This document shows positions 1-6,418 of a stretch of 18,662 nt of DNA, piece by piece. This DNA comes from SURF-25 sp040754255 (GTDB taxonomy: Bacteria > Omnitrophota > Gorgyraeia > Gygaellales > Profunditerraquicolaceae). The notes under the pieces were generated by a model, which was given only the letters and a program-made list of their open reading frames with translations, was not told the DNA's origin and did not search any database. Position 1 is the stretch's first letter. The number at the start of each line of letters is the position of its first letter. The position numbers were made by a program, and so were the translations under genes. The stretch is from contig JBFMDA010000026.1 of the NCBI GenBank assembly GCA_040754255.1, positions 1-18,662 of the forward strand, in the 5' to 3' direction.

Positions 1-150
1 GTTATTGGTGTGTGTGTTTCTACACCATCTACCTTACCTATTCACCAGACCAATGACTTGACCCTTACCCAGGAACTAAGCGCGTTATGCGTACAACGTT
101 ATGCGCCGTACTCCGTACGCAATACGCTGTACGCCGAGCGCTTAACGCAT
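1..150. repeat. Composite repeat, truncated by window edge (hairpin plus TACGC module)
   Basis: This is the right-hand part of a composite repeat seen again at 6398-6690. It opens with GTTATTGGTG, identical to 6481-6490, and has a hairpin (GGTGT 8-12 with ACACC 22-26). A C-rich arm of ACCTTACC/TTACCC units runs to about 77. From about 80 a TACGC-rich module follows that is itself roughly inverted (GCGTTA near its start, TAACGC near its end). Positions 125-150 match 6612-6637 at 24 of 26 bases. No coding potential is apparent. Confidence 0.75.
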
Positions 151-320
151 ATTACTCCTCGTAATTGACTTTGCAAGAACGGTCGGTACTCGGAGTGATT
201 TTCCGAGGATAGAAAAGACTATAGAAAATCACGGGGCGTGGTCATCCTCCTGCGCCCTTTGAATAGGAAGTAAGAGCTATGTGGTGGGCTTCGGAGGATT
301 TCGCCACGGCAGCTAAATCA

Positions 321-392
321 ATGTTTTTCACAGGTATCCGCCGCAGGCGGATAAGGAAGCTGTGCACGTAGTAGAGTTACTGTGAAAAACAT
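321..392. repeat. 13-bp perfect inverted repeat enclosing a second palindrome
   Basis: The arms ATGTTTTTCACAG (321-333) and CTGTGAAAAACAT (380-392) are perfectly complementary. The inner palindrome TATCCGCC-GCA-GGCGGATA (335-353) has a GCA loop and looks like a REP-type unit inserted in the larger stem. No transposase is nearby. Confidence 0.7.
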
Positions 393-468
393 CAAAGGGG
401 TGCGGGGAAAACATTTCCCCGCGTCTGGGGGAGCACAGCGACCCGTAGGTTGTGATATCTAGTAAGCG

Positions 469-494
469 TTAGGAGGGGGCTTGCCCCCTCCTAA
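469..494. other. 11-bp GC-rich perfect hairpin
   Basis: TTAGGAGGGGG pairs with CCCCCTCCTAA around a CTTG loop. Strength and loop size fit an intrinsic terminator stem, but the following bases are GGAGTGAGCG rather than a T run on either strand, so a terminator is not supported. Confidence 0.55.
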
Positions 495-589
495 GGAGTG
501 AGCGTCAAAAGAACAAAAGACACGCTCAATTAAAAAGAAACACACAAAAGAGTTTACTGGCAACTAAGGCATAAGCGATAGCGAACGAC

Positions 590-664
590 CGGGGCGTGGC
601 TCAGTTTGGCTAGAGCGCTTGAATGGGGTTCAAGAGGTCGACAGTTCAAGTCTGTCCGCCCCGA
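590..664 (+). tRNA. tRNA-Pro (anticodon GGG)
   Basis: The full cloverleaf can be drawn. The acceptor stem is CGGGGCG (590-596) with CGCCCCG (657-663) and discriminator A664. The D stem is GCTC/GAGC. The anticodon stem CTTGA/TCAAG has loop ATGGGGT with anticodon GGG at 625-627. The variable loop is AGGTC and the T arm is GACAG-TTCAAGT-CTGTC. The C1-G72 pair with A73 is the bacterial proline identity pattern. No CCA is encoded; the gene runs into TAAATA. A near-copy of its last 17 bases plus 5 bases of flank lies exactly 110 bases downstream. Confidence 0.95.
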
Positions 665-774
665 TAAATATAAGGCGAGGTCACAGGTTCTCCCGCTAAG
701 CAGTTCAAAGACTAAGGCGGGATCCCGTTTCGCATAATTTAAAATGGTTGAAACGGGAAGTCCTGTCGCCCCGA
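665..774 (+). other. 110-bp unit ending in a copy of the tRNA-Pro 3' end; three-way-junction fold
   Basis: Positions 758-779 match 648-669, the end of tRNA-Pro and its flank, at 18 of 22 bases with no gap, an offset of exactly 110. The DNA between folds neatly. The outer stem is GGCG (674-677) with CGCC (767-770) plus ACAGG (683-687) with CCTGT (762-766). Hairpin 1 is TCCCGC (691-696) with GCGGGA (717-722). Hairpin 2 is CCCGTTTC (724-731) with GAAACGGG (750-757). It could be a structured RNA, a small non-autonomous element resident at the tRNA, or a tandem duplication remnant. Confidence 0.6.
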
Positions 775-904
775 TAAATGAGCGTAGGCCTTAAAGGCCG
801 TCCGCGAATTTATCCACGCAGCTACGAGTAAATTTCGAAGAAATTTACGAAGTGTTTAGCTGCGGGGAGCGGGGTTTAGCAGGAAAATCGCACTTTGTCT
901 TCGG
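775..904. other. Intergenic, nested inverted repeat
   Basis: CGCAGCT near 826 pairs with AGCTGCG near 859, enclosing a stem of TAAATTT with AAATTTA around CGAAG. A short palindrome GGCCTT-A-AAGGCC lies near 788-800. No gene is visible. Confidence 0.45.
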
Positions 905-915
905 AGCAGTAACGA

Positions 916-967
916 AAGGCCAAGGCTAAGGCCAAGGTTAAGTAAGGCTTAGGTTGAGGTTTAGGTA
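916..967 (+). repeat. RAGGYY hexamer arm of the composite repeat
   Basis: Eight full period-6 units can be read: AAGGCC, AAGGCT, AAGGCC, AAGGTT, then a 4-base AAGT slip, AAGGCT, TAGGTT, GAGGTT and TAGGTA. The 14-base core AGGTTAAGTAAGGC (935-948) is identical at 6412-6425 and 18520-18533. Here the arm stands alone, without the C-rich complementary arm. Confidence 0.75.
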
Positions 968-1004
968 GCTAGTGTAATGACAAAGGCACAAAATCCCGTT
1001 TCAG

Positions 1005-1047
1005 GGTCTATGGTCTATAGTCAATGGTCTATGCCTGCCGGCAGGCA
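1005..1047. repeat. GGTCTAT heptamer run and 16-bp palindrome
   Basis: Four in-phase heptamers run from 1005 to 1032: GGTCTAT, GGTCTAT, AGTCAAT, GGTCTAT. They meet a perfect palindrome, TGCCTGCCGGCAGGCA (1032-1047). Both are non-coding. Confidence 0.65.
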
Positions 1048-1070
1048 GGGTGCTTTGTTATTTGTCATTA

Positions 1071-1118
1071 ACGCACCGTACTCCGTACGCAATACGCTGT
1101 ACGCAATACGCACTACGA
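1071..1118. repeat. TACGC module of the composite repeat, isolated copy
   Basis: Positions 1076-1104 are identical to 106-134 over 29 bases. The module ends just before tRNA-Gly begins, so it lies at or near that gene's promoter position. Confidence 0.8.
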
Positions 1119-1122
1119 ATTT

Positions 1123-1193
1123 GCGGGTGTAGTTCAATGGTAGAACAATAGCCTTCCAAGCTATATATGACGGTTCGATTCCGTTCACCCGCT
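1123..1193 (+). tRNA. tRNA-Gly (anticodon TCC)
   Basis: The acceptor stem is GCGGGTG (1123-1129) with CACCCGC (1186-1192) and discriminator T1193, the usual base for bacterial glycine tRNAs. The D arm is GTTC-AATGGTA-GAAC. The anticodon arm is ATAGC-CTTCCAA-GCTAT, anticodon TCC. The variable loop is ATAT and the T arm is GACGG-TTCGATT-CCGTT, with one G-T pair. CCA is not encoded. An imperfect copy of the last 20 bases lies 159 bases downstream. Confidence 0.95.
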
Positions 1194-1352
1194 TTCTGTT
1201 GGGGCGTAACAGCGGGATCCTGAATGATATAGAATACAAATATATCTTCGGGACAAGTTCTATGAGAAGCCCTTGGGCCTTGCGGCCAAAGGGGTTAAAA
1301 TTCTTTATTAATGGAAGCGACGGAATTGTAAGTTCGATTCCCATCGCCCGCT
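1194..1352 (+). other. 159-bp unit ending in a partial copy of a tRNA-Gly 3' end
   Basis: Positions 1333-1352 align without gaps to the tRNA-Gly end 1174-1193, 15 of 20 identical. TTCGATTCC and CCCGCT are kept, while the bases between differ. Inside is a long imperfect hairpin, AAGCCCTTGGGCC with GGCCAAAGGGGTT around TTGC (about 1269-1298, 11 of 13 pairs). GCGA...TCGC can close a hairpin over the copy. No 5' tRNA half is present, so this is not a working tRNA. Confidence 0.55.
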
Positions 1353-1364
1353 TGTAGAAATTGA

Positions 1365-1370
1365 TATAAT
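1365..1370 (+). promoter_or_regulatory. Possible -10 box for the PilZ-gpsA-hom-thrC gene run
   Basis: There is a perfect TATAAT 54 bases before the first PilZ start. I see no convincing -35 box 16-18 bases upstream, so this is a weak call. Confidence 0.3.
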
Positions 1371-1423
1371 TAGCAGAAAATGTTACTTAACGGAATAAAA
1401 ACGTTATAGACGAGGAGAAAACA

Positions 1424-1834
1424 ATGGATAGGAAGTTTAGCGGCCGAGAACGAAGAGAATTCTTAAGGCTGGAATTCTCTAAGCCATTATCGTACAAGAT
1501 ATGTAAGAGAAAGACACTTTCTACTCTGCTTGAAGGATATACCTCTAATGTCAGCAGTGCCGGTATTTTATGCAATATCCGCAACAGGGTTAAGAAGAAC
1601 GACCTTTTATGGCTTTGTTTCGACAGGAGCGTGTTGGCTATTTGTGAGGATATGGAGAAAAGGAGTTTTATTTATCAAAACGGGATTGTCGGGAAAGTGG
1701 TAAGGATTGCTCCTAAAGGTAACGGGACCTATGATGTCGGCATAAAGTTTGTCACGCGGGAAGAAAAAAATCTTACCAATATCTTTCCGAAATCTTACTT
1801 TATAGAAAAGCAAATGCAGAATGCAAGAAAATAA
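1424..1834 (+). CDS. PilZ domain protein (136 aa)
   Basis: This is a small cytoplasmic protein made of one PilZ domain, the family that binds the second messenger cyclic di-GMP. Both binding motifs are visible: the RxxxR of the N-terminal loop (R11 to R15, in RREFLR) and the (D/N)xSxxG of the first strand (N42 to G47, NVSSAG). No output domain or membrane segment is present, so it probably acts by binding a partner. The ATG at 1424 follows GAGGAG at the right distance. The gene overlaps gpsA by 14 bases, which points to translational coupling. Binding of c-di-GMP is inferred from family knowledge and the intact motifs; the partner is unknown. Confidence 0.85.
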   Translation: MDRKFSGRERREFLRLEFSKPLSYKICKRKTLSTLLEGYTSNVSSAGILCNIRNRVKKNDLLWLCFDRSVLAICEDMEKRSFIYQNGIVGKVVRIAPKGNGTYDVGIKFVTREEKNLTNIFPKSYFIEKQMQNARK

Positions 1835-2819
1835 TATCGCAGTTTTAGGAGACGGGGGCTGGGGGACGACGCTGGCTATATTGCTTGCAGGCAAGGGGCA
1901 CCGGGTCACTTTATGGGGTGCGTTTGCCGATTACAGCGCGTTTCTGCGTAGAAAGAGGGTTAACGACCGTTTTCTGCCGTCGGTGCATATTCCCCGCTCG
2001 GTGGTTATTACGCACTCGCTTGAAGATGCGCTCGAGAATAAAAAAGTAATCATCCTGGCTGTGCCGTCTGAGCACATGCGCGGGGTGGTGAGAAAATGCA
2101 GACGTTATCATTACCCCACAAAGGCTGTTTTTATCAGTGTCGCAAAAGGCATAGAGGTTGGTTCGTTAAAACGGATGTCGGAAGTGATTATTGAGGAGCT
2201 GGGCAAGGTGCCGCTTGCCGTATTGACAGGCCCGACCATCGCGCACGAAGTAGCACAATCGATACCTACAACGGTGGTAGTTGCTTCTATGAGTAGTGCG
2301 TTAAGAAGGCAGTGCCAGGAATTATTTATGACCGAAAGGTTCAGGGTGTATACCAATAACGATGTGGTGGGGGTCGAATTGGGAGGGAGCCTTAAAAACG
2401 TCATTGCGATTGCCTGCGGGATATCCGACGGCCTTGGTTTCGGGACCAATACGAAAGCAGCATTGTTGTCGCGTGGGCTAGTTGAAATTTCACGGCTTGG
2501 AATGGCTATGGGCGCGCACGCAAAAACGTTTAGCGGTTTAAGCGGGCTAGGTGACTTAGTCACTACCTGTATTAGCCCTTACAGCAGGAACAGGTTTGTG
2601 GGCGAGCAGATCGGTAAAGGTAAGTGCTTAAAAGAAATCAAAACTCGCATGCAGATGGTAGCCGAAGGCGTGCCTACCACAAAGTCTGCGTATGCATTAG
2701 CCAAGAAATATAAGGTTGACACTCCGATTATCAATGAGGTATTCGCCGTACTTTACAGGCACAAGTCTCCTCTTGGGGCGGTCAAGGATCTTATGACCAG
2801 GGCAAGGAGAGAGGAGTAG
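1821..2819 (+). CDS. gpsA: NAD(P)H-dependent glycerol-3-phosphate dehydrogenase
   Basis: It reduces dihydroxyacetone phosphate to sn-glycerol 3-phosphate, the backbone of phospholipids, in the cytoplasm. The 332 residues match the usual family length. The N-terminal nucleotide-binding motif is GDGGWG (10-15). LTGPTIAHEVA is the typical mid-protein motif. KNVIAIACGISDGLG is the family signature around the catalytic lysine, and SGLGDLVTTC follows in the C-terminal helical domain. The start at 1821 places the glycine motif where the family has it; the start lies inside the end of the PilZ gene. A second PilZ gene follows after 52 bases, so gpsA sits between two PilZ genes. No defects are seen. 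Confidence 0.95.
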   Translation: MQENNIAVLGDGGWGTTLAILLAGKGHRVTLWGAFADYSAFLRRKRVNDRFLPSVHIPRSVVITHSLEDALENKKVIILAVPSEHMRGVVRKCRRYHYPTKAVFISVAKGIEVGSLKRMSEVIIEELGKVPLAVLTGPTIAHEVAQSIPTTVVVASMSSALRRQCQELFMTERFRVYTNNDVVGVELGGSLKNVIAIACGISDGLGFGTNTKAALLSRGLVEISRLGMAMGAHAKTFSGLSGLGDLVTTCISPYSRNRFVGEQIGKGKCLKEIKTRMQMVAEGVPTTKSAYALAKKYKVDTPIINEVFAVLYRHKSPLGAVKDLMTRARREE

Positions 2820-2871
2820 GAATGTTGCCGGAAGGCATTTTAAGCAAGGAGAGTCCAAAAAGGAGGGCGTA

Positions 2872-3231
2872 ATGTCTTATAAAGGTCCGGAGAGGAGAAA
2901 GTCGCCGCGCATAGGAATACATTTTATCGTTTCGTACCGCGTCTATGAAGAGGAAAATAACATTGATATCTCGCAGGCGAAGAACTTGGGGTTAGGGGGG
3001 ATGTTGTTGACGACCAACCGGCTTTTCCCTCCGGGGACAAAGCTTGCGTTGGAGATACGGCTTCCTTTTGACCCTCATCCGCTGACGATTATTGGCGAAG
3101 TCCTCGAATCCAACGAGGTAATCAAAGACCTGATATATGATACGCGGCTTCAATTTCTTGCGGTAGACTCAAAACACAAGAATATCATGGGCAAGACCGT
3201 CGATTATTTTCTAAAGAAGGGTGAGTCATGA
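2872..3231 (+). CDS. PilZ domain protein (119 aa), variant motif
   Basis: A second small single-domain PilZ protein. RxxxR is present (R9 to R13, ERRKSPR). The second motif is NLGLGG (38-43), where the usual serine of (D/N)xSxxG is glycine, so cyclic di-GMP affinity may be altered. The rest shows the beta-rich pattern of a PilZ barrel (GTKLALEIRLPF, IIGEVLE, TRLQFLAV). A strong AGGAGG precedes ATG 2872. Its stop overlaps the hom start in ATGA (3228-3231), so it is coupled to hom. It differs clearly from the 1424-1834 protein and is not a recent duplicate. What it regulates is unknown. Confidence 0.8.
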   Translation: MSYKGPERRKSPRIGIHFIVSYRVYEEENNIDISQAKNLGLGGMLLTTNRLFPPGTKLALEIRLPFDPHPLTIIGEVLESNEVIKDLIYDTRLQFLAVDSKHKNIMGKTVDYFLKKGES

Positions 3232-4523
3232 AAAAGATTACTATCGGCTTGATTGGGTTTGGCAATGTTGGCCAGGGAGTGGTAAAAATCCTGCGCGAAA
3301 GAAAACAGCTCTTGAGTGATAAAATAGGGTTAGAGATCGTTATCAAGAAGATATGCGATAAGGACCTTACAGTCAAGCGCAGCATTGCGGTTGACAAATC
3401 AATACTGACCAAGAACCCGAGGGATATCATCGATGACCCGCAGATAGACATTATGATTGAGCTGATTGGCGGGGTAGAGCCGTCAAGGGGATATATCACT
3501 GATGCCTTAAGGAAGGGAAAGAACATAGTCACCGCCAATAAGGCACTTTTGGCCGAGGCAGGAAAGGAGCTGTTTGCGCTTGCTGCAGACTGCAGTAAGA
3601 GTATTTATTTTGAAGCCTCCGTAGGGGCAGGTATCCCCCTGATCAAATCGATCCGCGAGGGTTTGGTAGCCAATAAGTTTTTTAACATCTTTGGCATAGT
3701 AAACGGGACCTCGAATTTCATATTATCAATGATGTCGGATGCCAATTGTTCCTTTAACGATGCGCTGCGCGAAGCCAGGGCAAAGGGGTTTGCCGAAAAA
3801 GACCCGACCCTGGATATAGAAGGCATTGATTCGGCACACAAGCTCATATTACTGTCTTATCTTTGCTTCGGCAAGCTTATTGACATGGAGGATATCTTTA
3901 TCGAGGGGATCTCGCGCGTATCGTTGGCAGATATCAACTACGCCAAAGAACTGGGATTCGATATCAAACTGCTTGCGATTGCCAAGAAAGAAGGCGAAAG
4001 CCTTGAGGTGAGAGTGCATCCTACCCTGATCCCGCTGCGCAATTTACTGTCTTCGGTGAAGGGCGTAGATAATGCAATTTTTGTCTCTTCGGATTTATCG
4101 GGCAAGCTTTTATTCTATGGGCCCGGCGCCGGCCAGCTTTCAGCTGCGTCTGCGGTTGTTTCCGACGTAGTAGACCTTACCCAGGACATCAAAGCGGGGA
4201 TGTTTAGGCCGACACTCAATAGTATTCCCGATACCAGCATCAAGAAATTACGCAAGATAGAAGAGATCGAAAGCCGTTATTACATACGTTTTATGACCGT
4301 CGATAAGCCCGGCGTACTAGCGCACATTTCCGGTGTCCTGGCAAAATTCGGGATCAGCATTGCGTCGGTCACCCAGAAAGAGCGCCGCAAAGGGCAGAGT
4401 GTCCCGATTGTCATGTTATTGCATGAGGCGCAGGAAAAAAAGTTACGTGCTGCGCTCAAGATACTCGACGGCCTGAAGATCATCAAAGAAAAGTCGGTTG
4501 CAATCAGAATGGAGGAGACTTGA
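3228..4523 (+). CDS. hom: Homoserine dehydrogenase with C-terminal ACT domain
   Basis: It reduces aspartate 4-semialdehyde to homoserine, the branch point to threonine and methionine. The NAD(P)-binding motif GFGNVGQG is at residues 10-17. The catalytic domain shows TANKALLA, GIVNGTSNFILS and the signature FAEKDPTLDIEGIDSAHK. Residues from about 351 (RFMTVDKPGVLAHISGVLAKFGISI) form an ACT domain, normally the site of threonine feedback inhibition. The 431-residue length is typical of the single-function ACT form; no aspartokinase is fused. It overlaps the PilZ stop by 4 bases at its start and the thrC start at its end. Confidence 0.95.
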   Translation: MKKITIGLIGFGNVGQGVVKILRERKQLLSDKIGLEIVIKKICDKDLTVKRSIAVDKSILTKNPRDIIDDPQIDIMIELIGGVEPSRGYITDALRKGKNIVTANKALLAEAGKELFALAADCSKSIYFEASVGAGIPLIKSIREGLVANKFFNIFGIVNGTSNFILSMMSDANCSFNDALREARAKGFAEKDPTLDIEGIDSAHKLILLSYLCFGKLIDMEDIFIEGISRVSLADINYAKELGFDIKLLAIAKKEGESLEVRVHPTLIPLRNLLSSVKGVDNAIFVSSDLSGKLLFYGPGAGQLSAASAVVSDVVDLTQDIKAGMFRPTLNSIPDTSIKKLRKIEEIESRYYIRFMTVDKPGVLAHISGVLAKFGISIASVTQKERRKGQSVPIVMLLHEAQEKKLRAALKILDGLKIIKEKSVAIRMEET

Positions 4524-5605
4524 GACAACGTCAGTGTTATCAAGGCGTAATAGCCCGCTATGCCGCGTATTTACCTGTCAGCAGTAAGACCCCGGTAGTT
4601 ACTCTTCTAGAAGGCAATACCCCGCTTCTGCGCACCGATTTCTTAAGCCGCTTGGCAGGAACGCACTGTCAGGTATACCTTAAATACGAGGGCCTTAATC
4701 CGACCGGTTCTTTTAAAGACAGAGGGATGACGCTTGCGATTTCCAAGGCAAAAGAGATGGGTGCGAAAGCGGTCATGTGCGCTTCTACCGGAAACACCTC
4801 TGCGTCCGCCGCCGCCTATTCCGTAAAAGCGGGATTAAAATGTATTGTGCTTATTCCCAAAGGCGCGATCGCATTGGGAAAACTTAGCCAGGCGCTTATT
4901 CACGGTGCGGTAGTACTTGCAGTTGACGGAAACTTTGACGATGCATTACGCAGGGCCAGAGAAATTACAGATACGCATCCGATTACGTTAGTCAACTCGC
5001 TTAACCCCTACCGCATTGAAGGCCAAAAAACAGCGAGTTTTGAAATTTGCGATTGCCTGGGAGATGCGCCTGATTTTCAGGTTATGCCTGTGGGTAACGC
5101 GGGCAATATTACTGCGTATTGGAAGGGTTATAAAGAGTATGCACGGAAGGGAAAAACGAGCATGCTTCCTAAGATGCTTGGGTTTCAGGCAGAGGGGGCA
5201 GCGCCGATTGTAAAAGGCCGGCCCGTTAAGGACCCGCAGACAATTGCCACTGCAATCCGCATAGGAAACCCCGCAAGCTGGAAACAGGCAGAGGCTGCCC
5301 GCGACGAATCAGGCGGGCTTATCGATATGGTTTCTGACAGCCAGATTATCGAGGCTTACAAACTGCTGGCGCAAAAAGAAGGCGTGTTTGCTGAACCTGC
5401 GTCAGCCGCTTCGGTCGCAGGGTTGCTAAAACTTGCCAAAAAAGGATATTTCAAGAAGCAGGCAAAAAAGGCAAAGAAAATAAAAATCGTATGCATTCTT
5501 ACCGGCCACGGCCTTAAAGACCCGGACCGGGCGATTAAATGCATCGAAGAGCCTAAAGTGGTCAAACCGAATTTGAAGGCAATACTGAAGGCGATTGGAT
5601 ACTAA
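4520..5605 (+). CDS. thrC: Threonine synthase
   Basis: It converts O-phosphohomoserine to threonine using pyridoxal phosphate. The PLP lysine is K66 in NPTGSFKDRGM. STGNTSASAAAY is the phosphate-binding loop region, and TGHGLKDPD lies near the C-terminus. The length of 361 residues is the short bacterial/archaeal form. The start is TTG at 4520, overlapping the hom stop (TTGA), with GGAGGAG at 4511-4517; the next motifs (LPVSSKTPVVTLLEGNTPL) then fall at normal family positions. The lysine-rich stretch near residues 312-324 is low in complexity but lies in a normally variable linker. A repeat element begins right after the stop codon. Confidence 0.95.
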   Translation: MRQRQCYQGVIARYAAYLPVSSKTPVVTLLEGNTPLLRTDFLSRLAGTHCQVYLKYEGLNPTGSFKDRGMTLAISKAKEMGAKAVMCASTGNTSASAAAYSVKAGLKCIVLIPKGAIALGKLSQALIHGAVVLAVDGNFDDALRRAREITDTHPITLVNSLNPYRIEGQKTASFEICDCLGDAPDFQVMPVGNAGNITAYWKGYKEYARKGKTSMLPKMLGFQAEGAAPIVKGRPVKDPQTIATAIRIGNPASWKQAEAARDESGGLIDMVSDSQIIEAYKLLAQKEGVFAEPASAASVAGLLKLAKKGYFKKQAKKAKKIKIVCILTGHGLKDPDRAIKCIEEPKVVKPNLKAILKAIGY

Positions 5606-5767
5606 AAGATAGCGCGTGTGAAATTCGGTTGTTGGGTTAAGGTAACGTTATTGGTTTAGTAGTTGGGTAAGGTAGTTGGTGTTTTTCTTTGACCAAAAAC
5701 CTGACCCTCACACCAAACCCTCTACCTGACCTTTACCCTTGACCTAAACCTTGACCTTGAAGTAGGA
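5606..5767. repeat. Composite repeat, hairpin portion, between thrC and coaB
   Basis: It starts directly after the thrC stop with AAGATAGCGC, identical to 6447-6456, and contains GTTATTGGT (5647-5655), shared with 1-9 and 6481-6489. The left half is rich in GGTAAG/GGTTTAG, the right half in the complement (ACCTTTACCC, CTAAACC). The two halves can fold back around GTTTTT (5681-5686) with AAAAAC (5695-5700). The TACGC module is absent here. Confidence 0.75.
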
Positions 5768-5779
5768 TTTAATACAGTC

Positions 5780-6418
5780 ATGTCTTTACGTAACAAAAGA
5801 GTCTTGATTACTGCCGGCTCCACTTGGGTCCCGATAGACCGCGTGCGGGTAATAAGCAATATAGCTACCGGTTTAACCGGGATATTGCTGGCTCGGTCCT
5901 TGCAGAAAAAAGGCGCACGGGTAACGCTTTGCCTCGGGAATTCTGCATTGTGCCCGTCGATTAAAACCGCAAGGCTGCGTAGGTTTAAATTCTTCGATGA
6001 GCTAAAAGATATCCTTTTCGGGGAATTAAGACGACGGCGTTACGATATTGTGATTCATTCTGCCGCTGTCTCAGATTTCTGTCCGCAGCAGGCTCTAAGG
6101 GGTAAGCTTGATTCGGGCAGAGGGGCCGTGTTAAGGTTGAAGCCGTTGCCGAAATTAATAAAGAAGATCAGGGCCTTAGCGCCTTCGTCAGAGCTGGTTA
6201 TGTTTAAGCTTGAGCCAGCCGTAAGAGACAGTGCCCTCATTGCGCGGGCAATACACGCAATGAGGGTCGTACACGCGGATATTGCAGTAGCGTGTTCACT
6301 GGACCCGTATAAGGCTATTATCCTCAATGGGAGCAAAAAGAAGGTAGTGGTAAAGAGTAAGCAGGAGCTAGTGAATAGGCTTATCCCGTTGTTAGAAAAG
6401 GCTAAAGGCTTAGGTTAA
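5780..6418 (+). CDS. coaB: Standalone phosphopantothenate--cysteine ligase (CoaB only)
   Basis: It joins 4'-phosphopantothenate to cysteine, the second step of CoA synthesis. At 212 residues it corresponds only to the CoaB half of the usual bacterial CoaBC fusion; the flavin-dependent decarboxylase (CoaC) half is missing and not seen nearby. VLITAGSTWVPIDRVRVISN is the nucleotide-binding start of the domain, SAAVSDF the central motif, and GKLDS a likely catalytic-lysine region. MFKLE near residue 155 recalls the FKLE of standalone PPCS proteins rather than the usual bacterial VGFAAET. The last residues (KAKGLG) and the stop are encoded by a hexamer repeat. The ribosome site AGTAGGA is about 12 bases from ATG, so initiation may be weak. 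Confidence 0.85.
   Translation: MSLRNKRVLITAGSTWVPIDRVRVISNIATGLTGILLARSLQKKGARVTLCLGNSALCPSIKTARLRRFKFFDELKDILFGELRRRRYDIVIHSAAVSDFCPQQALRGKLDSGRGAVLRLKPLPKLIKKIRALAPSSELVMFKLEPAVRDSALIARAIHAMRVVHADIAVACSLDPYKAIILNGSKKKVVVKSKQELVNRLIPLLEKAKGLG

Larger units (their letters stand above)
151..589. other. Gene-free region rich in hairpins; possible structured RNA of unknown type
   Basis: No convincing gene lies here. Several stems can be read directly: 195-203 with 224-232 (9 bp); 321-333 with 380-392 (13 bp, perfect), enclosing a second hairpin 335-342 with 346-353; 402-410 with 414-422 (9 bp); 469-479 with 484-494 (11 bp, loop CTTG); and a 7-bp TGAGCGT/ACGCTCA stem near 498-528. I looked for the conserved cores of RNase P RNA, tmRNA, SRP RNA and 5S rRNA and found none. 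The region may be a structured RNA, a nest of palindromic repeats, or both. None of the stems is followed by a T run. Confidence 0.5.

Noticed and set aside
1..150. CRISPR array
   Set aside because: The repeats are degenerate, of period 6-10 and without unique spacers; no cas genes are present.
232..275. Second tRNA-Pro 5' half (CGGGGCGTGG shared with 590-599)
   Set aside because: Only about ten bases match clearly; no D arm or anticodon arm can be drawn.
160..560. RNase P RNA, tmRNA, SRP RNA or 5S rRNA
   Set aside because: None of the conserved core sequences of these RNAs could be found.
553..589. tRNA-Pro promoter
   Set aside because: TTTACT could serve as a -35 box, but no acceptable -10 box follows at the right spacing.
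1021..1344. Minus-strand open frame of 107 codons
   Set aside because: It runs antisense through tRNA-Gly and repeats; the peptide has no family features.
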